A DNA stretch of 64,000 nt from Pseudomonadota bacterium (GCA_947505245.1 CANNIZ010000022.1:1-64000), one strand, 5' to 3'; shown: positions 1 to 7,799, counted from the first letter of the stretch. A program made the numbers and translations. The notes: generated by a model not told the origin, from the sequence alone.

Positions 1-31
1 GGGCCTGCGGTATCTTCATGTCGCTGGTAGA

Positions 32-298
32 TCACGCCGCAGTTCCTCTCGTCAAGGCCCTTCTCGACTCGGATCGTTGAACGCCGTCATTGATCTGCCT
101 GCGGACAACTTGTGGATTTTTTGTGGATCGCGCCCGCGCTGCCTGCTTCGTGTGATGCCGAACGAAGGCCGACGGTGTGCCCATCACGGACGCCGCCAGG
201 TGAACGCTGACGAGCAGCGGCAACACGAGGAACGTGCCCCAGGTCAACGTTTGATGGATCGAGGCGGCTGTGCCGCGCTCGAGCTCCGTCACGAGCAT
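32..298 (-). pseudogene. Truncated copy of the DUF4870-like membrane protein gene at 1670-2008
   Basis: The first ~54 codons match the intact gene at 1670-2008, including the signature FVRHHTKQAA. After that the reading frame runs into unrelated sequence, so the last two membrane segments are lost. By eye, 137-320 aligns without gaps to 1847-2030 with about 19 mismatches in 184 bp (~90%). The match also covers the last codons of an upstream reading frame (VSAAGFG here, VSAAGHG in the large gene at 2005-4845). This is therefore the remnant of a duplicated large-gene/membrane-gene junction, not an independent small gene. If the pair is an effector with its immunity protein, this would be an orphan immunity remnant. 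Confidence 0.7.
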
Positions 299-320
299 CC
301 AAACCCCGCTGCGGACACCG
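137..320 (-). repeat. Diverged partial duplication of 1847-2030
   Basis: Ungapped alignment at a constant offset of 1710 bp, about 90% identical by eye. It spans the end of the large helical-protein gene and the first half of the following membrane-protein gene. The HEPN gene ends at 342, just outside the duplicated stretch. Confidence 0.8.
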
Positions 321-341
321 TTTCCCGCGAAGTCGCGCGCG

Positions 342-725
342 TCACCGCTCGGCGCGCGCGGTCGCGATCAAGGCGCGGAGAGCTGCAACGTCCGCGGTGA
401 CATCCCCCGATTTCGCGCCATCGGCAACGCGCCCGCCAATGGTTGGATACCGAAAGGTCGTCGCGAACGTCGACCATCGGGCGAACGGGCGGAGCCGCGC
501 GCACCACGGATCCTCCGGCGCCAGGCGCGCAATCAAAGCATCGATGCGGTGCTCCAGTCCGGCTTCCCGCCCCCGCTGCAGCAGCAACCCCTTCGTGAGC
601 TTCTCGACCGCCTGCTGTAGGTGGTACCCGGCGTTTCGGTTTCCGCCATCGGACAACAGCTTGGCAGCGTCCAGATCGGCGTCGGCAATATCGTAGAACG
701 CTAACACACGGCGTTCAACGCTCAT
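342..725 (-). CDS. HEPN-domain protein, putative toxin of a HEPN/MNT pair
   Basis: 127 residues, all-helical, matching the HEPN family (PF05168 type): an N-terminal helix with DLDAAKLL, then RNAGYHLQQAVEKLTKGLLL, then H60. The RX4H motif of HEPN ribonucleases is present (R30-NAGY-H35). The residue two after the His is Gln, whereas HepT toxins that are AMPylated by MNT carry Tyr there. The start overlaps the end of the upstream nucleotidyltransferase gene by 11 bp, so the two are translated together, the usual layout for this toxin-antitoxin class. Known members cleave RNA or tRNA and are silenced by the partner. Activity here is inferred from family. Confidence 0.8.
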   Translation of the reverse strand: MSVERRVLAFYDIADADLDAAKLLSDGGNRNAGYHLQQAVEKLTKGLLLQRGREAGLEHRIDALIARLAPEDPWCARLRPFARWSTFATTFRYPTIGGRVADGAKSGDVTADVAALRALIATARAER

Positions 726-1047
726 AGAGCTTGCGTCCGCGGATAAATGCCGCGCGTGGCAAGGAATCGATCTCGTGCTTCTCTTCTTCGAAGTCCGATC
801 TCTTGCAGGGGATCACGTCGGCGACCACGCCCACGTCGTACCCGAGATGCCACGCCGCGACGGGGTCGAAGGTCTCTTCAGGTACGTCATCTGGCACAAC
901 GACGAGCAGGTCGTAGTCGCTGTCAGGGCGCGCGCGACCCTCTGCCCGGCTGCCAAAGAGCCAGACCTCAAGCGGCTCCAGGTGGGTGACCACGTTCTGA
1001 AGGAGCCGATCGAGCGTCGGGTCGGGGGTGAGAGTCGCGTCGGGCAT
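715..1047 (-). CDS. MNT-type nucleotidyltransferase, putative antitoxin
   Basis: 110 residues, typical size for minimal nucleotidyltransferases. The catalytic signature GSX10DXD is intact (GSRAEGRARPDSDYD), followed by the hydrophobic LLVV strand. In characterised pairs the MNT partner adds AMP groups to the HEPN toxin. The ATG at 1047 was chosen because homology begins there; the frame stays open to 1254 but the extra N-terminus is Arg-rich and not protein-like. The gene overlaps the following HEPN gene by 11 bp (715-725). Because the HEPN partner lacks the usual acceptor Tyr, the inhibition mechanism may differ from the MntA/HepT paradigm. Confidence 0.8.
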   Translation of the reverse strand: MPDATLTPDPTLDRLLQNVVTHLEPLEVWLFGSRAEGRARPDSDYDLLVVVPDDVPEETFDPVAAWHLGYDVGVVADVIPCKRSDFEEEKHEIDSLPRAAFIRGRKLYER

Positions 1048-1388
1048 GCATGGATCATACCTCGTTGATCGACGAGTCGGACAAGACACCCGCGGTGGCG
1101 TCTGTCGGTGACGTCGACGCTCTTCGATTTCGCGATCGATTTCGCCCGCAAGCGCACGAGGTGCGCCTCCTCGCGGATGCGCGGCAATTCTCGGATGTCG
1201 CTTCCGAGGGAGCGATCGGCGCGCTTTGCCTGCGCTTTGCCTATCGGTCGTCAAGCGCGCCTCGCCACCATCAGTTGAAATCTGAGGAAGATGGCAATGT
1301 TCCTATGTAATTTCGCGATTCACGCCAGTCTCGTTGCGTGACCAACGGCCTGGAAATCCTCTCATTCTCGGCGTCGTAGGATTCATCC
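1048..1388. other. Non-coding stretch upstream of the MNT/HEPN pair, with a tRNA-like fragment
   Basis: No convincing gene. The antitoxin promoter must lie at its left end. On the minus strand a protein-like run (IREEAHLVRLRA, then GEIDREIEERR one frame over, around 1110-1170) may be the wreck of a small gene. At 1336-1355, 17 of 20 bases match 9072-9091, the anticodon/variable/T-arm part of the tRNA-Arg gene, and a CACGC/GCGTG stem sits where the T stem would be. It is too degenerate to be a functional tRNA. Confidence 0.4.
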
Positions 1389-1415
1389 AAACCCGGCATT
1401 CGAAGGCGCCCCCGG
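1389..1415 (-). repeat. 27-bp direct repeat, distal attachment-site copy
   Basis: Identical over 27 bases to 9033-9059, same orientation. The other copy covers the last nine bases of tRNA-Arg(TCT) and 18 bases beyond its 3' end. A lone copy of a tRNA 3' end about 7.6 kb away, on the side the tRNA points to, is the expected footprint of site-specific integration. Confidence 0.75.
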
Positions 1416-1479
1416 TCGGTCGGTAGCACGAACTCGTAAGATCGCGTTTTCACTGGAGCGGAAGGCTGTTCCGCCGCCC

Positions 1480-1632
1480 ATGATCGTCGAGCGGAAGCCG
1501 ATCGGGTGGCGGGCAAGGGAGTGGCGCCGGATGCTCGACGAGGGCGTCTACCGCAACCAGTCGGCGTTGGCGCTCGGCGAGGGCGTGTCGACGGCCGCTG
1601 TGAGCATCGCGCTCGGGAAGCTGCGGAAGTGA
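1480..1632 (+). CDS. Small helix-turn-helix protein at the island edge
   Basis: A 50-residue reading frame just inside the left repeat. The sequence is protein-like: WRRMLDEGVYRNQSALAL followed by GEGVSTAAVSIALGKLRK, a good fit to a helix-turn-helix. Similar HTH tails follow the catalytic part of some recombinases or form small regulators, so it could be a regulator, an excision factor or a remnant. The frame is open upstream through the repeat, so the ATG at 1480 is only the first plausible start; I see no strong ribosome-binding site. It converges on the membrane-protein gene ending at 1670. Confidence 0.45.
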   Translation: MIVERKPIGWRAREWRRMLDEGVYRNQSALALGEGVSTAAVSIALGKLRK

Positions 1633-1669
1633 CGGTGCTCGAGCCGGTGCGCCAACGATGGGGGGCGAC

Positions 1670-2008
1670 TCACGACGCTCCGATTGGCGCAGGCGCGAGC
1701 CATCCGATCACGGGCGCCACCGACCACTCCCCGCGGCGCGCCTCCTCGGACGCGCGCCACGTCCACATCCACACCGGAATCGCTAGCACGAGGAATCCGA
1801 GTCCGCAGGTCGCCACCGACACGAGCGCGAAGGCCCCGTGCACGAGCGCTGCCTGCTTCGTGTGATGCCGCACAAAAGGCGACGGTGTGCCCATCGCGGA
1901 CGCCGCGAGGTGAACGCCGACGAGCAGCGGCAATACGAGGAACGTGCCCCACGTCAGCGCCTGATGGATCGAGGCGGCTGTGCCGCGCTCGAGCTCTGTC
2001 ACGGTCAT
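1670..2008 (-). CDS. Small DUF4870-like membrane protein, possible immunity protein
   Basis: 112 residues with three to four hydrophobic segments (about 18-36, 50-75 and 75-88). SPFVRHHTKQA between the first two resembles the conserved loop of DUF4870 membrane proteins. Its ATG overlaps the stop of the 946-residue gene upstream (ATGA at 2005-2008), so translation is coupled. A small membrane protein directly behind a large helical exported-type protein is the layout of effectors with immunity proteins, but DUF4870 proteins also occur in other settings. A truncated duplicate lies at 32-298. Membrane location is seen in the sequence; the immunity role is inference. Confidence 0.65.
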   Translation of the reverse strand: MTVTELERGTAASIHQALTWGTFLVLPLLVGVHLAASAMGTPSPFVRHHTKQAALVHGAFALVSVATCGLGFLVLAIPVWMWTWRASEEARRGEWSVAPVIGWLAPAPIGAS

Positions 2009-4845
2009 CCATGCCCCGCGGCGGACACGGCAGACGACAGCTCAGCCTCTGCGGCCCAGAACGCGTACAGCGCGTCTCGTCCGATACCGCCCGACTGCGC
2101 TGAGACGGCCTGCCACGCGGACTCCACCGCCGCTTTCGCGTCCTCTGACACGCTGGGATCCGCCATGACCTCGGCGTAGACAGCGCGGCAGGCTTCGACT
2201 TCCCAGGTCGGAATTGGGGGCTGGTACTGCGACTCGACGTCAGCTTGGTGGCGTGCCCGCCAGCTGTCGACCGCGGGCTGGGCGACGTCGCAGAGGATCT
2301 GGGGCCATGGGTCACCTTGGCTCGCCCGTGCAGCGTCCTCGGCCGCCGCCGCCCGCGCTGCCGCGGCCGTCGAGGTGAGGAAGCTGACCGCCGCCGCCAC
2401 GTCGAACGTCAGCACGCCGTCCCACTCGCGGAGCGCGATATCGGCCTCGGCGACAGAGGCCTGGAAGGACGCGACGGTCGCCTCAAGCTCGGCCCGGAAC
2501 GAGCCGCCCTCGGCAACCTGAGCGTGAAATTCGGCGACCTTGGCCTCCATCGCGGCGATCATCCCCGTGACGTGCTCGCGCCAACGCTCCGCCGTCGCGT
2601 CGGCCATGTCGCGAACCTCGTCGATCGCCGCGTCGATGCCGGCGTTTAGCGGGTCGATCACGCTGTCAACGATCGAGACGGGGGCCCACGCTGGGAGGTC
2701 GAACTGGGACGGGTCGAGGCGCATTGACTCCAGCGATGCGATCATCGAATCCGCGCTTGTCTTGATCTCGTCGACCGGGTCGGCCATCGTGCGGAGGTCC
2801 GCGAGCCCCGCCTCAAGATCGGTCGATATCTCTTCGAGTCGCGAGAGGTCGACGGACTGCTCCTGCACGACCCTGTTGAGCTCCGACATGACAAGCTCAA
2901 GCTCGGGCTTGAGCCCCAGCACCATCAGGCTGACTGCGTCGAACAACGGCTGGGTGCCGGGCAGTGCGGACGCCGCTGCCTCGCAGCCGGCCGCGATCCC
3001 CTCGAGGGACGTGTCGGCGAGGTACTCGGCGACGAACGGCATCCCCTGCAGCAGCTGCCCGAGCCAGAACGCGGGCGAGGTGGCTTCGTCGTAGGACGGC
3101 CCGTCGTCGGGGCTGGCGATATCGTTGACCAGGGTCTGGTACCAGCTCGGATCGTCGCCCTGCAGCGACGACCAACTGGTCGCGAGCCAGCCAACCGTCC
3201 GCGAGCGCGCGGCGTCGATGGTGGCCGAGGTGCCGGTCGCGGTGGGACGCGCGACGTACGGAGCACCCTCGACCACGCGCATTGGATCGGCGAGATCGGC
3301 TCCGTCGATCGGGCCCAGCGATGCAGGTTGGGCGGCCGCTGCGTCATTCCACCACTCAGTGCCCGCAACGGCGTCGGTGAGGATCTCGCCTGCGCCGACG
3401 ACGCCCTCGATCGTCGGCCCCTTCCAGGTCGCCACGTCGAGCGACGGACCGCCGGTCAGGAGGTTTACGCCCACAACGCCAACGGTTTTCACCGTGCTCG
3501 CGTAGGGGATTACCAACAATGCGTTCACCGTGGCGTTCAGCCAGTCGGTGAGCACATCGAACACGTTGCCCCGCATCAAATCCCGGTATTGCGCGGCCTT
3601 GTCGAATCGGCCCGCTGCCTCGGCCTGATTCGCCGAGTACTCGTTGTACATGTAGGCGAGGACGTCGAGGCTTCCTCGAAGCACATCGACGACGGCGATC
3701 AAGGCCTGTACCGGCATCTTCAGCGCTTGGAGTGTTGCGCTGATCGCGGCTGCTGCCGCCGTGAGCTCCGCCACCAGCAGCTCGACCGTCGCGAAGCCCG
3801 CTGCGTTCGCGACGGCTGTCGCCGCGGCCGCTGGGAGCTGCCCGATTACCGCGATTGCTGCGCTGATCGCCATCGAAATGCTTGAAAGGGTCGAGAGCTT
3901 CTCAGAGACCGATGTGAGCACGGCGTCCGCCCCTGCGAGGATCCCCTCCATGGCCAGCTTGCCGCCGAACAGGGTGAGCCCGACCGGATCCTCCAACTCG
4001 ACGTAATCGGCAGCCGTGCTTCCGATGTCGATCAGCCCGTGGACGAACTCCCCGGAGAAGCCCATCATCTCTGCGGCCTTCGAGATGGCGTAGTCGTCGA
4101 AGAAGCCGGAGGCGGCCGCGCACATCACGTCGACCATCGCCCTCACTTCGGGCGAGGTGTCCGCGGGCATCAGCATGTCCACAGTGCTCACCGCGTCCGA
4201 CGACACGTCGTCGGGGTAGCCGACTTGGTGGGCGATCCCGTGGAATGCGGTCTCCTCCCAGTGGACCTCCATGTAGTAGTCCGTCACTCCATCGACGGTC
4301 CGCCCGGGTGCGCAGGCGTCGGCCACGACGGGGTCTGCGGCGCGTACATCTACCGGCCCGCCGCCCGACGGGCCGCCCCCGCCACCGCCTCCGCCTCCGG
4401 GTGCGGCGCCACCTCCGCCGCCCCCGTCCGGGGTCGTCGGCGGCCCGCCTGGTCCCGCAGGAGCTCCGCCGCTCGGCGGCCCGCCGGGTTCCGCGACGGT
4501 CTCGTCGACTTCGGCGGGGGCGACTGTCGGAACCTCCTCTTCGGCCACCTCCTCCTCGGCCACCTCCTCTTTGGCCTTGTCTTCAGTGACCTCTCCTTGC
4601 GGCGCGTCGACCTCGGCCGCCTTCGCCCCGGCGGCGGGCGCGTCAGCCTTGGCCGCCTTCGCCCCGGCGGCGGGGAGATGGCTCTCGTCGGTGACCTGAT
4701 CGAGCAGCAGCGACGATTCGTCCTCGCTAGCGCCTGCGCCAAGCATCTGCTGGGCGTCATGGTTCGAACCGAAGTCGAGGCCGGCGGGCGTCGGACGCGC
4801 GGAGTCCTGCTGCCTGCTCGGCGGGGCGTGGCGATGGCGTTTCAT
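2005..4845 (-). CDS. Large Ala/Gly/Pro-rich helical protein, candidate effector
   Basis: 946 residues, no recognised enzymatic motif. Order: a basic N-terminus (MKRHRHAPPSRQQ); a short element GSNHDAQQMLG, like the GNxAxQxxLG stretch near the start of DUF4157/contractile-injection-associated myxobacterial proteins; a disordered linker (~65-185) with Ala/Lys, Glu/Val and then Gly/Pro-rich runs; a folded part with long hydrophobic Ala-rich helices around 330-480; then amphipathic, probably coiled-coil helices to the end. No signal peptide. An ATG at 4914 would add 23 residues; 4845 was preferred because the sequence becomes family-like there. It is translationally coupled to the membrane protein at 1670-2008. 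A membrane-active effector is one reading; a structural protein is another. Confidence 0.6.
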   Translation of the reverse strand: MKRHRHAPPSRQQDSARPTPAGLDFGSNHDAQQMLGAGASEDESSLLLDQVTDESHLPAAGAKAAKADAPAAGAKAAEVDAPQGEVTEDKAKEEVAEEEVAEEEVPTVAPAEVDETVAEPGGPPSGGAPAGPGGPPTTPDGGGGGGAAPGGGGGGGGGPSGGGPVDVRAADPVVADACAPGRTVDGVTDYYMEVHWEETAFHGIAHQVGYPDDVSSDAVSTVDMLMPADTSPEVRAMVDVMCAAASGFFDDYAISKAAEMMGFSGEFVHGLIDIGSTAADYVELEDPVGLTLFGGKLAMEGILAGADAVLTSVSEKLSTLSSISMAISAAIAVIGQLPAAAATAVANAAGFATVELLVAELTAAAAAISATLQALKMPVQALIAVVDVLRGSLDVLAYMYNEYSANQAEAAGRFDKAAQYRDLMRGNVFDVLTDWLNATVNALLVIPYASTVKTVGVVGVNLLTGGPSLDVATWKGPTIEGVVGAGEILTDAVAGTEWWNDAAAAQPASLGPIDGADLADPMRVVEGAPYVARPTATGTSATIDAARSRTVGWLATSWSSLQGDDPSWYQTLVNDIASPDDGPSYDEATSPAFWLGQLLQGMPFVAEYLADTSLEGIAAGCEAAASALPGTQPLFDAVSLMVLGLKPELELVMSELNRVVQEQSVDLSRLEEISTDLEAGLADLRTMADPVDEIKTSADSMIASLESMRLDPSQFDLPAWAPVSIVDSVIDPLNAGIDAAIDEVRDMADATAERWREHVTGMIAAMEAKVAEFHAQVAEGGSFRAELEATVASFQASVAEADIALREWDGVLTFDVAAAVSFLTSTAAAARAAAAEDAARASQGDPWPQILCDVAQPAVDSWRARHQADVESQYQPPIPTWEVEACRAVYAEVMADPSVSEDAKAAVESAWQAVSAQSGGIGRDALYAFWAAEAELSSAVSAAGHG

Positions 4846-5041
4846 GGCGCTCTCAAGCTGAAGGGCCGGTACCCAGTCAGTCTCGCTCAGCTCCCCGCCG
4901 AGGGCAACGCGCATCGAAATTGGCCGAGCGTGTGAGTCGTCGGCTGCGACCCGAAAGGTCGGATCGGCAATATCTCTACGTCCGCGGGCGTGGACCGTTT
5001 GGCTGTACTCGGCGTGGTCGACCTGTCGTCCCGTGCATCAC

Positions 5042-5059
5042 GGCGTTGGTGCATGGCTC
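5042..5059 (+). repeat. Left terminal inverted repeat of the IS
   Basis: GGCGTTGGTGCATGGCTC is the exact reverse complement of 6110-6127. The match stops abruptly on the inner side. Confidence 0.85.
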
Positions 5060-5095
5060 AACGTCGGACTGGATCAGGCCCTCAGCGGTCTCGAA

Positions 5096-6058
5096 TCACG
5101 GAACCACGGGCGCCGAGGCGGGGGTTCCAAGCACGGTCATGCGGTTCAGGACGCTCACCGCGATCATCGCTTCCGTCGTCTGTGCTGCCATCGTCCTCGC
5201 CCTGAGCACATCTCCGACAATTCGTTTGTACCGGAGCATCGCGTTCTCCGCGCGGGCCTGCTGGTGTGCGCCCGCCTCCTTGCGCCATCGGCGCCGGCCC
5301 ACCTCCTTGATCCTGGCGATCGCTGCGTCGCGCTGATGGAGGACGTCGTCGCCAGACGCAGTCGCCTCTCTCCTCGGCGGGATGACGATCTTCACTTCGG
5401 CTCCACCAGCCGCCAGGGCCTCGTATACCGCCCTGGAATCGTAGGCACCGTCGGCGTTGAAGCGCTTGATTCCGCTGCCCAGCCCGCGGATGATTGCGGC
5501 ACCGACCGAGCTATCATCGACGCCACTCTCGGTCAGCGCCGCGGCGACGATGAAGCCATCGGCGTCCACTCCGAGGTGAAGTTTTCGCCAGGACCGACGC
5601 TGGTTCCCCGGCTTATGCCTAAGAACATGCCACTCGCCGTCCCCCATCATCTTCAGGCCCGTCGAGTCGATGACCAGGTGGATCGGGCCCGCGTGGACCG
5701 GCACGGGTGGCGGCACGATGACCGTCGCGCTCCGCCGTGAGAGCGTCGTGTGGTCGGGCGTCTCGAGATCGAGGTCCATCAGCCGGATCAGCGAGCCGAC
5801 GAAGCCCTCGGCTTGCCGAAGCGCGAGGTGGAATACCGCGCGTAGGGTCAACACCGTAACGATCGCGAGGTCGGAGTATCGCTGCTGGCCGCCGCGATGC
5901 CCCGATGACCGCGCATTCCAGGCATCGACGATGCCTTCATCGAACCAGACGGTCACGTCCCCTCGTTGACGAAGGGATGCCTCGTACGCCCGCCAGTTCT
6001 GCACGCGGTACTTCGTCTTGTACTTCGGGGTCACCTTGCTCTTCGTTCGCGCGGACAT
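5096..6058 (-). CDS. IS5-family transposase (IS903 group, DDE)
   Basis: 320 residues, full length for the IS903 group. Diagnostic blocks are in order: QRYSDLAIVTVL (59-70), AEGFVGSLIRLM (83-94), PDHTTLSRR, HLVIDSTGLKMMGDGEW, WRKLHLGVD, NADGAYD and IPPRR. The catalytic triad is D131, D203 and E271 (in RAENAM). No frameshift or missing residue, so it could be active. The second Met (6058) was chosen because a GAGG lies nine bases ahead of it, while the first Met abuts that GAGG. Confidence 0.9.
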   Translation of the reverse strand: MSARTKSKVTPKYKTKYRVQNWRAYEASLRQRGDVTVWFDEGIVDAWNARSSGHRGGQQRYSDLAIVTVLTLRAVFHLALRQAEGFVGSLIRLMDLDLETPDHTTLSRRSATVIVPPPVPVHAGPIHLVIDSTGLKMMGDGEWHVLRHKPGNQRRSWRKLHLGVDADGFIVAAALTESGVDDSSVGAAIIRGLGSGIKRFNADGAYDSRAVYEALAAGGAEVKIVIPPRREATASGDDVLHQRDAAIARIKEVGRRRWRKEAGAHQQARAENAMLRYKRIVGDVLRARTMAAQTTEAMIAVSVLNRMTVLGTPASAPVVP

Positions 6059-6109
6059 CGGGAACATCCTCGACCCCGAGGATAGCTTGCCGCACAGCGC
6101 CGTCGGCCC

Positions 6110-6127
6110 GAGCCATGCACCAACGCC
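6110..6127 (-). repeat. Right terminal inverted repeat of the IS
   Basis: Exact inverted copy of 5042-5059. It lies 83 bp upstream of the ATPase gene starting at 6211, so the insertion replaced or interrupted whatever lay there. Confidence 0.85.
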
Positions 6128-6210
6128 ACGCCGCTGTGGCAGCGTCAGGGTGCGGCAAGCGCACCACGGTGTGCCCGGTGTCGAACCGCGCGATCGGTTA
6201 CCCGGAGAAG

Positions 6211-7752
6211 ATGCGCCGCTTCAACGTCGCCGGCCCGTGCCGCCCGGACGAGCACTACATGGTCCCTCCCGAAGCGCGGATCCCCGCGGTTCGCGGGCTC
6301 GTCGATGCGGGCCAGTACTTCGTACTGCATGCGCCGCGTCAGGTCGGCAAGACCACCGCGCTGTTGGGCCTCGCCCGGGCGCTGACGGCCGAGGGGCGGT
6401 ACGCCGCCGTAGTGCTTTCTTGCGAGGTCGGCCAGGCGTTCGGGGATGACGTCGACAGGGCCGAGGCGGTCGTCCTCGGCTCTTGGCGTTTGGACGCCGC
6501 GGAGCGCCTGCCCGCAGACTTCAGACCGCCCCCTTGGCCCGACGCACCCGCCGGCCTCCGCATCCGCGCCGCGCTCGACGCATGGACCCGCGCCTGTCCA
6601 CGACCGCTCGTCGTGTTCCTCGATGAGATCGACGCGCTCCAAGGGGCTTCGCTGATCAGCGTGCTGCGCCAGCTCCGCGGCGGCCACAGCGCACGACCGT
6701 CCGGGTTCCCGCATGCACTTGCGCTCGTCGGGCTCCGGGACGTGCGCGACTACAAGACCGCCGCCGGTGGGTCCGAGCGCCTCGGAACCTCCAGCCCGTT
6801 CAACATCAAGAGCGACTCGCTCACGATGCGCGTGTTTACGGCGCCTGAGGTCGCGGCCCTGTACGCCCAGCATGCCGCTGACACGGGCCAGCGCTTCGAG
6901 GACGACGCTGTCGCGCGGGCGTTCGACCTGACGCGCGGCCAGCCGTGGCTGGTCAACGCGCTCGCCCGCCAATGTGTCGAACAGATTGCCACGGACGGCA
7001 GGCCCATCACGGGCGCGGACGTGGACGACGCGAAGGAGCGCTTGATCGTCCGCCGCGACACGCACCTCGACTCGCTCGCCGACAAGCTCCGCGAGGATCG
7101 CGTCCGTCGCGTGATCGCCCCGATGCTCCAGGGCGAGATCCCCACGGTCGCGCCGAGCAACGAGGACATCGAGTACGTCGTCGACCTCGGTCTCATCGTG
7201 CGGAGGAACGGCATCGAGATCGCGAACCCGATCTACCGCGAGGTCATCCCCCGCGAGCTCGCGTCGCAGACCGCAGACTTCATCCACCTCCCGCGGCCGA
7301 CCTGGCTCGACGCCCAGGGCCGCCTCGTCCCTGATGCGCTGATCACAGCGTTCCTGACGTTCTGGCGACAGCACGGCGAGGCGCTCGCGGCCGTCACCGC
7401 CTACCCCGAGATCGCCCCGCACCTCGTGCTGATGGCGTTCCTGCACCGGGTCGTCAACGGGGGCGGAACGATCGAGCGGGAGTACGCGATCGGCATGGGC
7501 GCCATCGATCTGTGCGTTCGATGTGGCGAGACGGTGCTTGCCATTGAGGTCAAGCGCTGGCGGGATCGGGACGCGGACCCAGCGACGGCAGGCCTCGCGC
7601 AGCTCGACGGCTACCTCGAGGGGCTCGGGCTCGATCGCGGCTACCTCATCGTGTTCGACCAGCGGGAGCGACGGCTGCCGGTCGAGCAGCGCATCGCCCA
7701 GGAATCGCGTCAATCGCCGGGCGGGCGCGCGATCACGGTCGTTCGCGCGTAG
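6211..7752 (+). CDS. AAA-type ATPase with C-terminal PD-(D/E)XK nuclease-like domain
   Basis: 513 residues. The N-terminal ATPase has Walker A APRQVGKTTAL (K48) and Walker B LVVFLDEID (D138, E139), with an arginine-rich sensor region and a DLTRGQPWLVNAL helix block typical of these ATPases. A winged-helix-like middle follows. The C-terminal part carries GMGAIDL (D433) and AIEVKRW (E446, K448), the spacing of a PD-(D/E)XK active site. Such ATPases are common lineage-specific accessory genes in myxobacteria and cyanobacteria; their role is unclear, with defence or mobile-element functions proposed. The start ATG is preceded by GGAGAAG at rather short spacing. It lies just behind the IS, so its promoter may be IS-derived. 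Confidence 0.75.
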   Translation: MRRFNVAGPCRPDEHYMVPPEARIPAVRGLVDAGQYFVLHAPRQVGKTTALLGLARALTAEGRYAAVVLSCEVGQAFGDDVDRAEAVVLGSWRLDAAERLPADFRPPPWPDAPAGLRIRAALDAWTRACPRPLVVFLDEIDALQGASLISVLRQLRGGHSARPSGFPHALALVGLRDVRDYKTAAGGSERLGTSSPFNIKSDSLTMRVFTAPEVAALYAQHAADTGQRFEDDAVARAFDLTRGQPWLVNALARQCVEQIATDGRPITGADVDDAKERLIVRRDTHLDSLADKLREDRVRRVIAPMLQGEIPTVAPSNEDIEYVVDLGLIVRRNGIEIANPIYREVIPRELASQTADFIHLPRPTWLDAQGRLVPDALITAFLTFWRQHGEALAAVTAYPEIAPHLVLMAFLHRVVNGGGTIEREYAIGMGAIDLCVRCGETVLAIEVKRWRDRDADPATAGLAQLDGYLEGLGLDRGYLIVFDQRERRLPVEQRIAQESRQSPGGRAITVVRA

Positions 7753-7772
7753 CGCCTTCGGGTTACGCCCGG

Positions 7773-7790
7773 CCGGCTGAGATCAGCCGG
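7773..7790. other. Perfect dyad (8-bp arms, 2-base centre)
   Basis: CCGGCTGA-GA-TCAGCCGG, just after the ATPase stop and 9 bp before the ATG at 7800. No T-run follows, so a classical terminator is unlikely. A repressor-binding palindrome or mRNA hairpin is possible. Confidence 0.4.
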
Positions 7791-7799
7791 AGGTGGGAC

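Larger units (their letters stand above)
5042..6127 (-). mobile_element. Complete IS5-family (IS903-group) insertion sequence
   Basis: 1086 bp, bounded by perfect 18-bp inverted repeats at 5042-5059 and 6110-6127, with the single transposase gene filling the interior. The terminus GGCGTTGGTGCAT resembles the GGCTTTGTTGCA ends of the IS903 group. The flanking 9-mers (5033-5041 and 6128-6136) do not match, so no target duplication is visible. That suggests an old insertion, or a rearrangement after insertion. Confidence 0.85.

Noticed and set aside
1060-1254. N-terminal extension of the MNT gene to 1254
   Set aside because: The added residues are Arg/Pro-rich shadow-like sequence; homology and size fit the ATG at 1047.
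1271-1516. 81-codon minus-strand frame across the left repeat
   Set aside because: Low-complexity Ser/Arg-rich start, no ribosome-binding site, no family.
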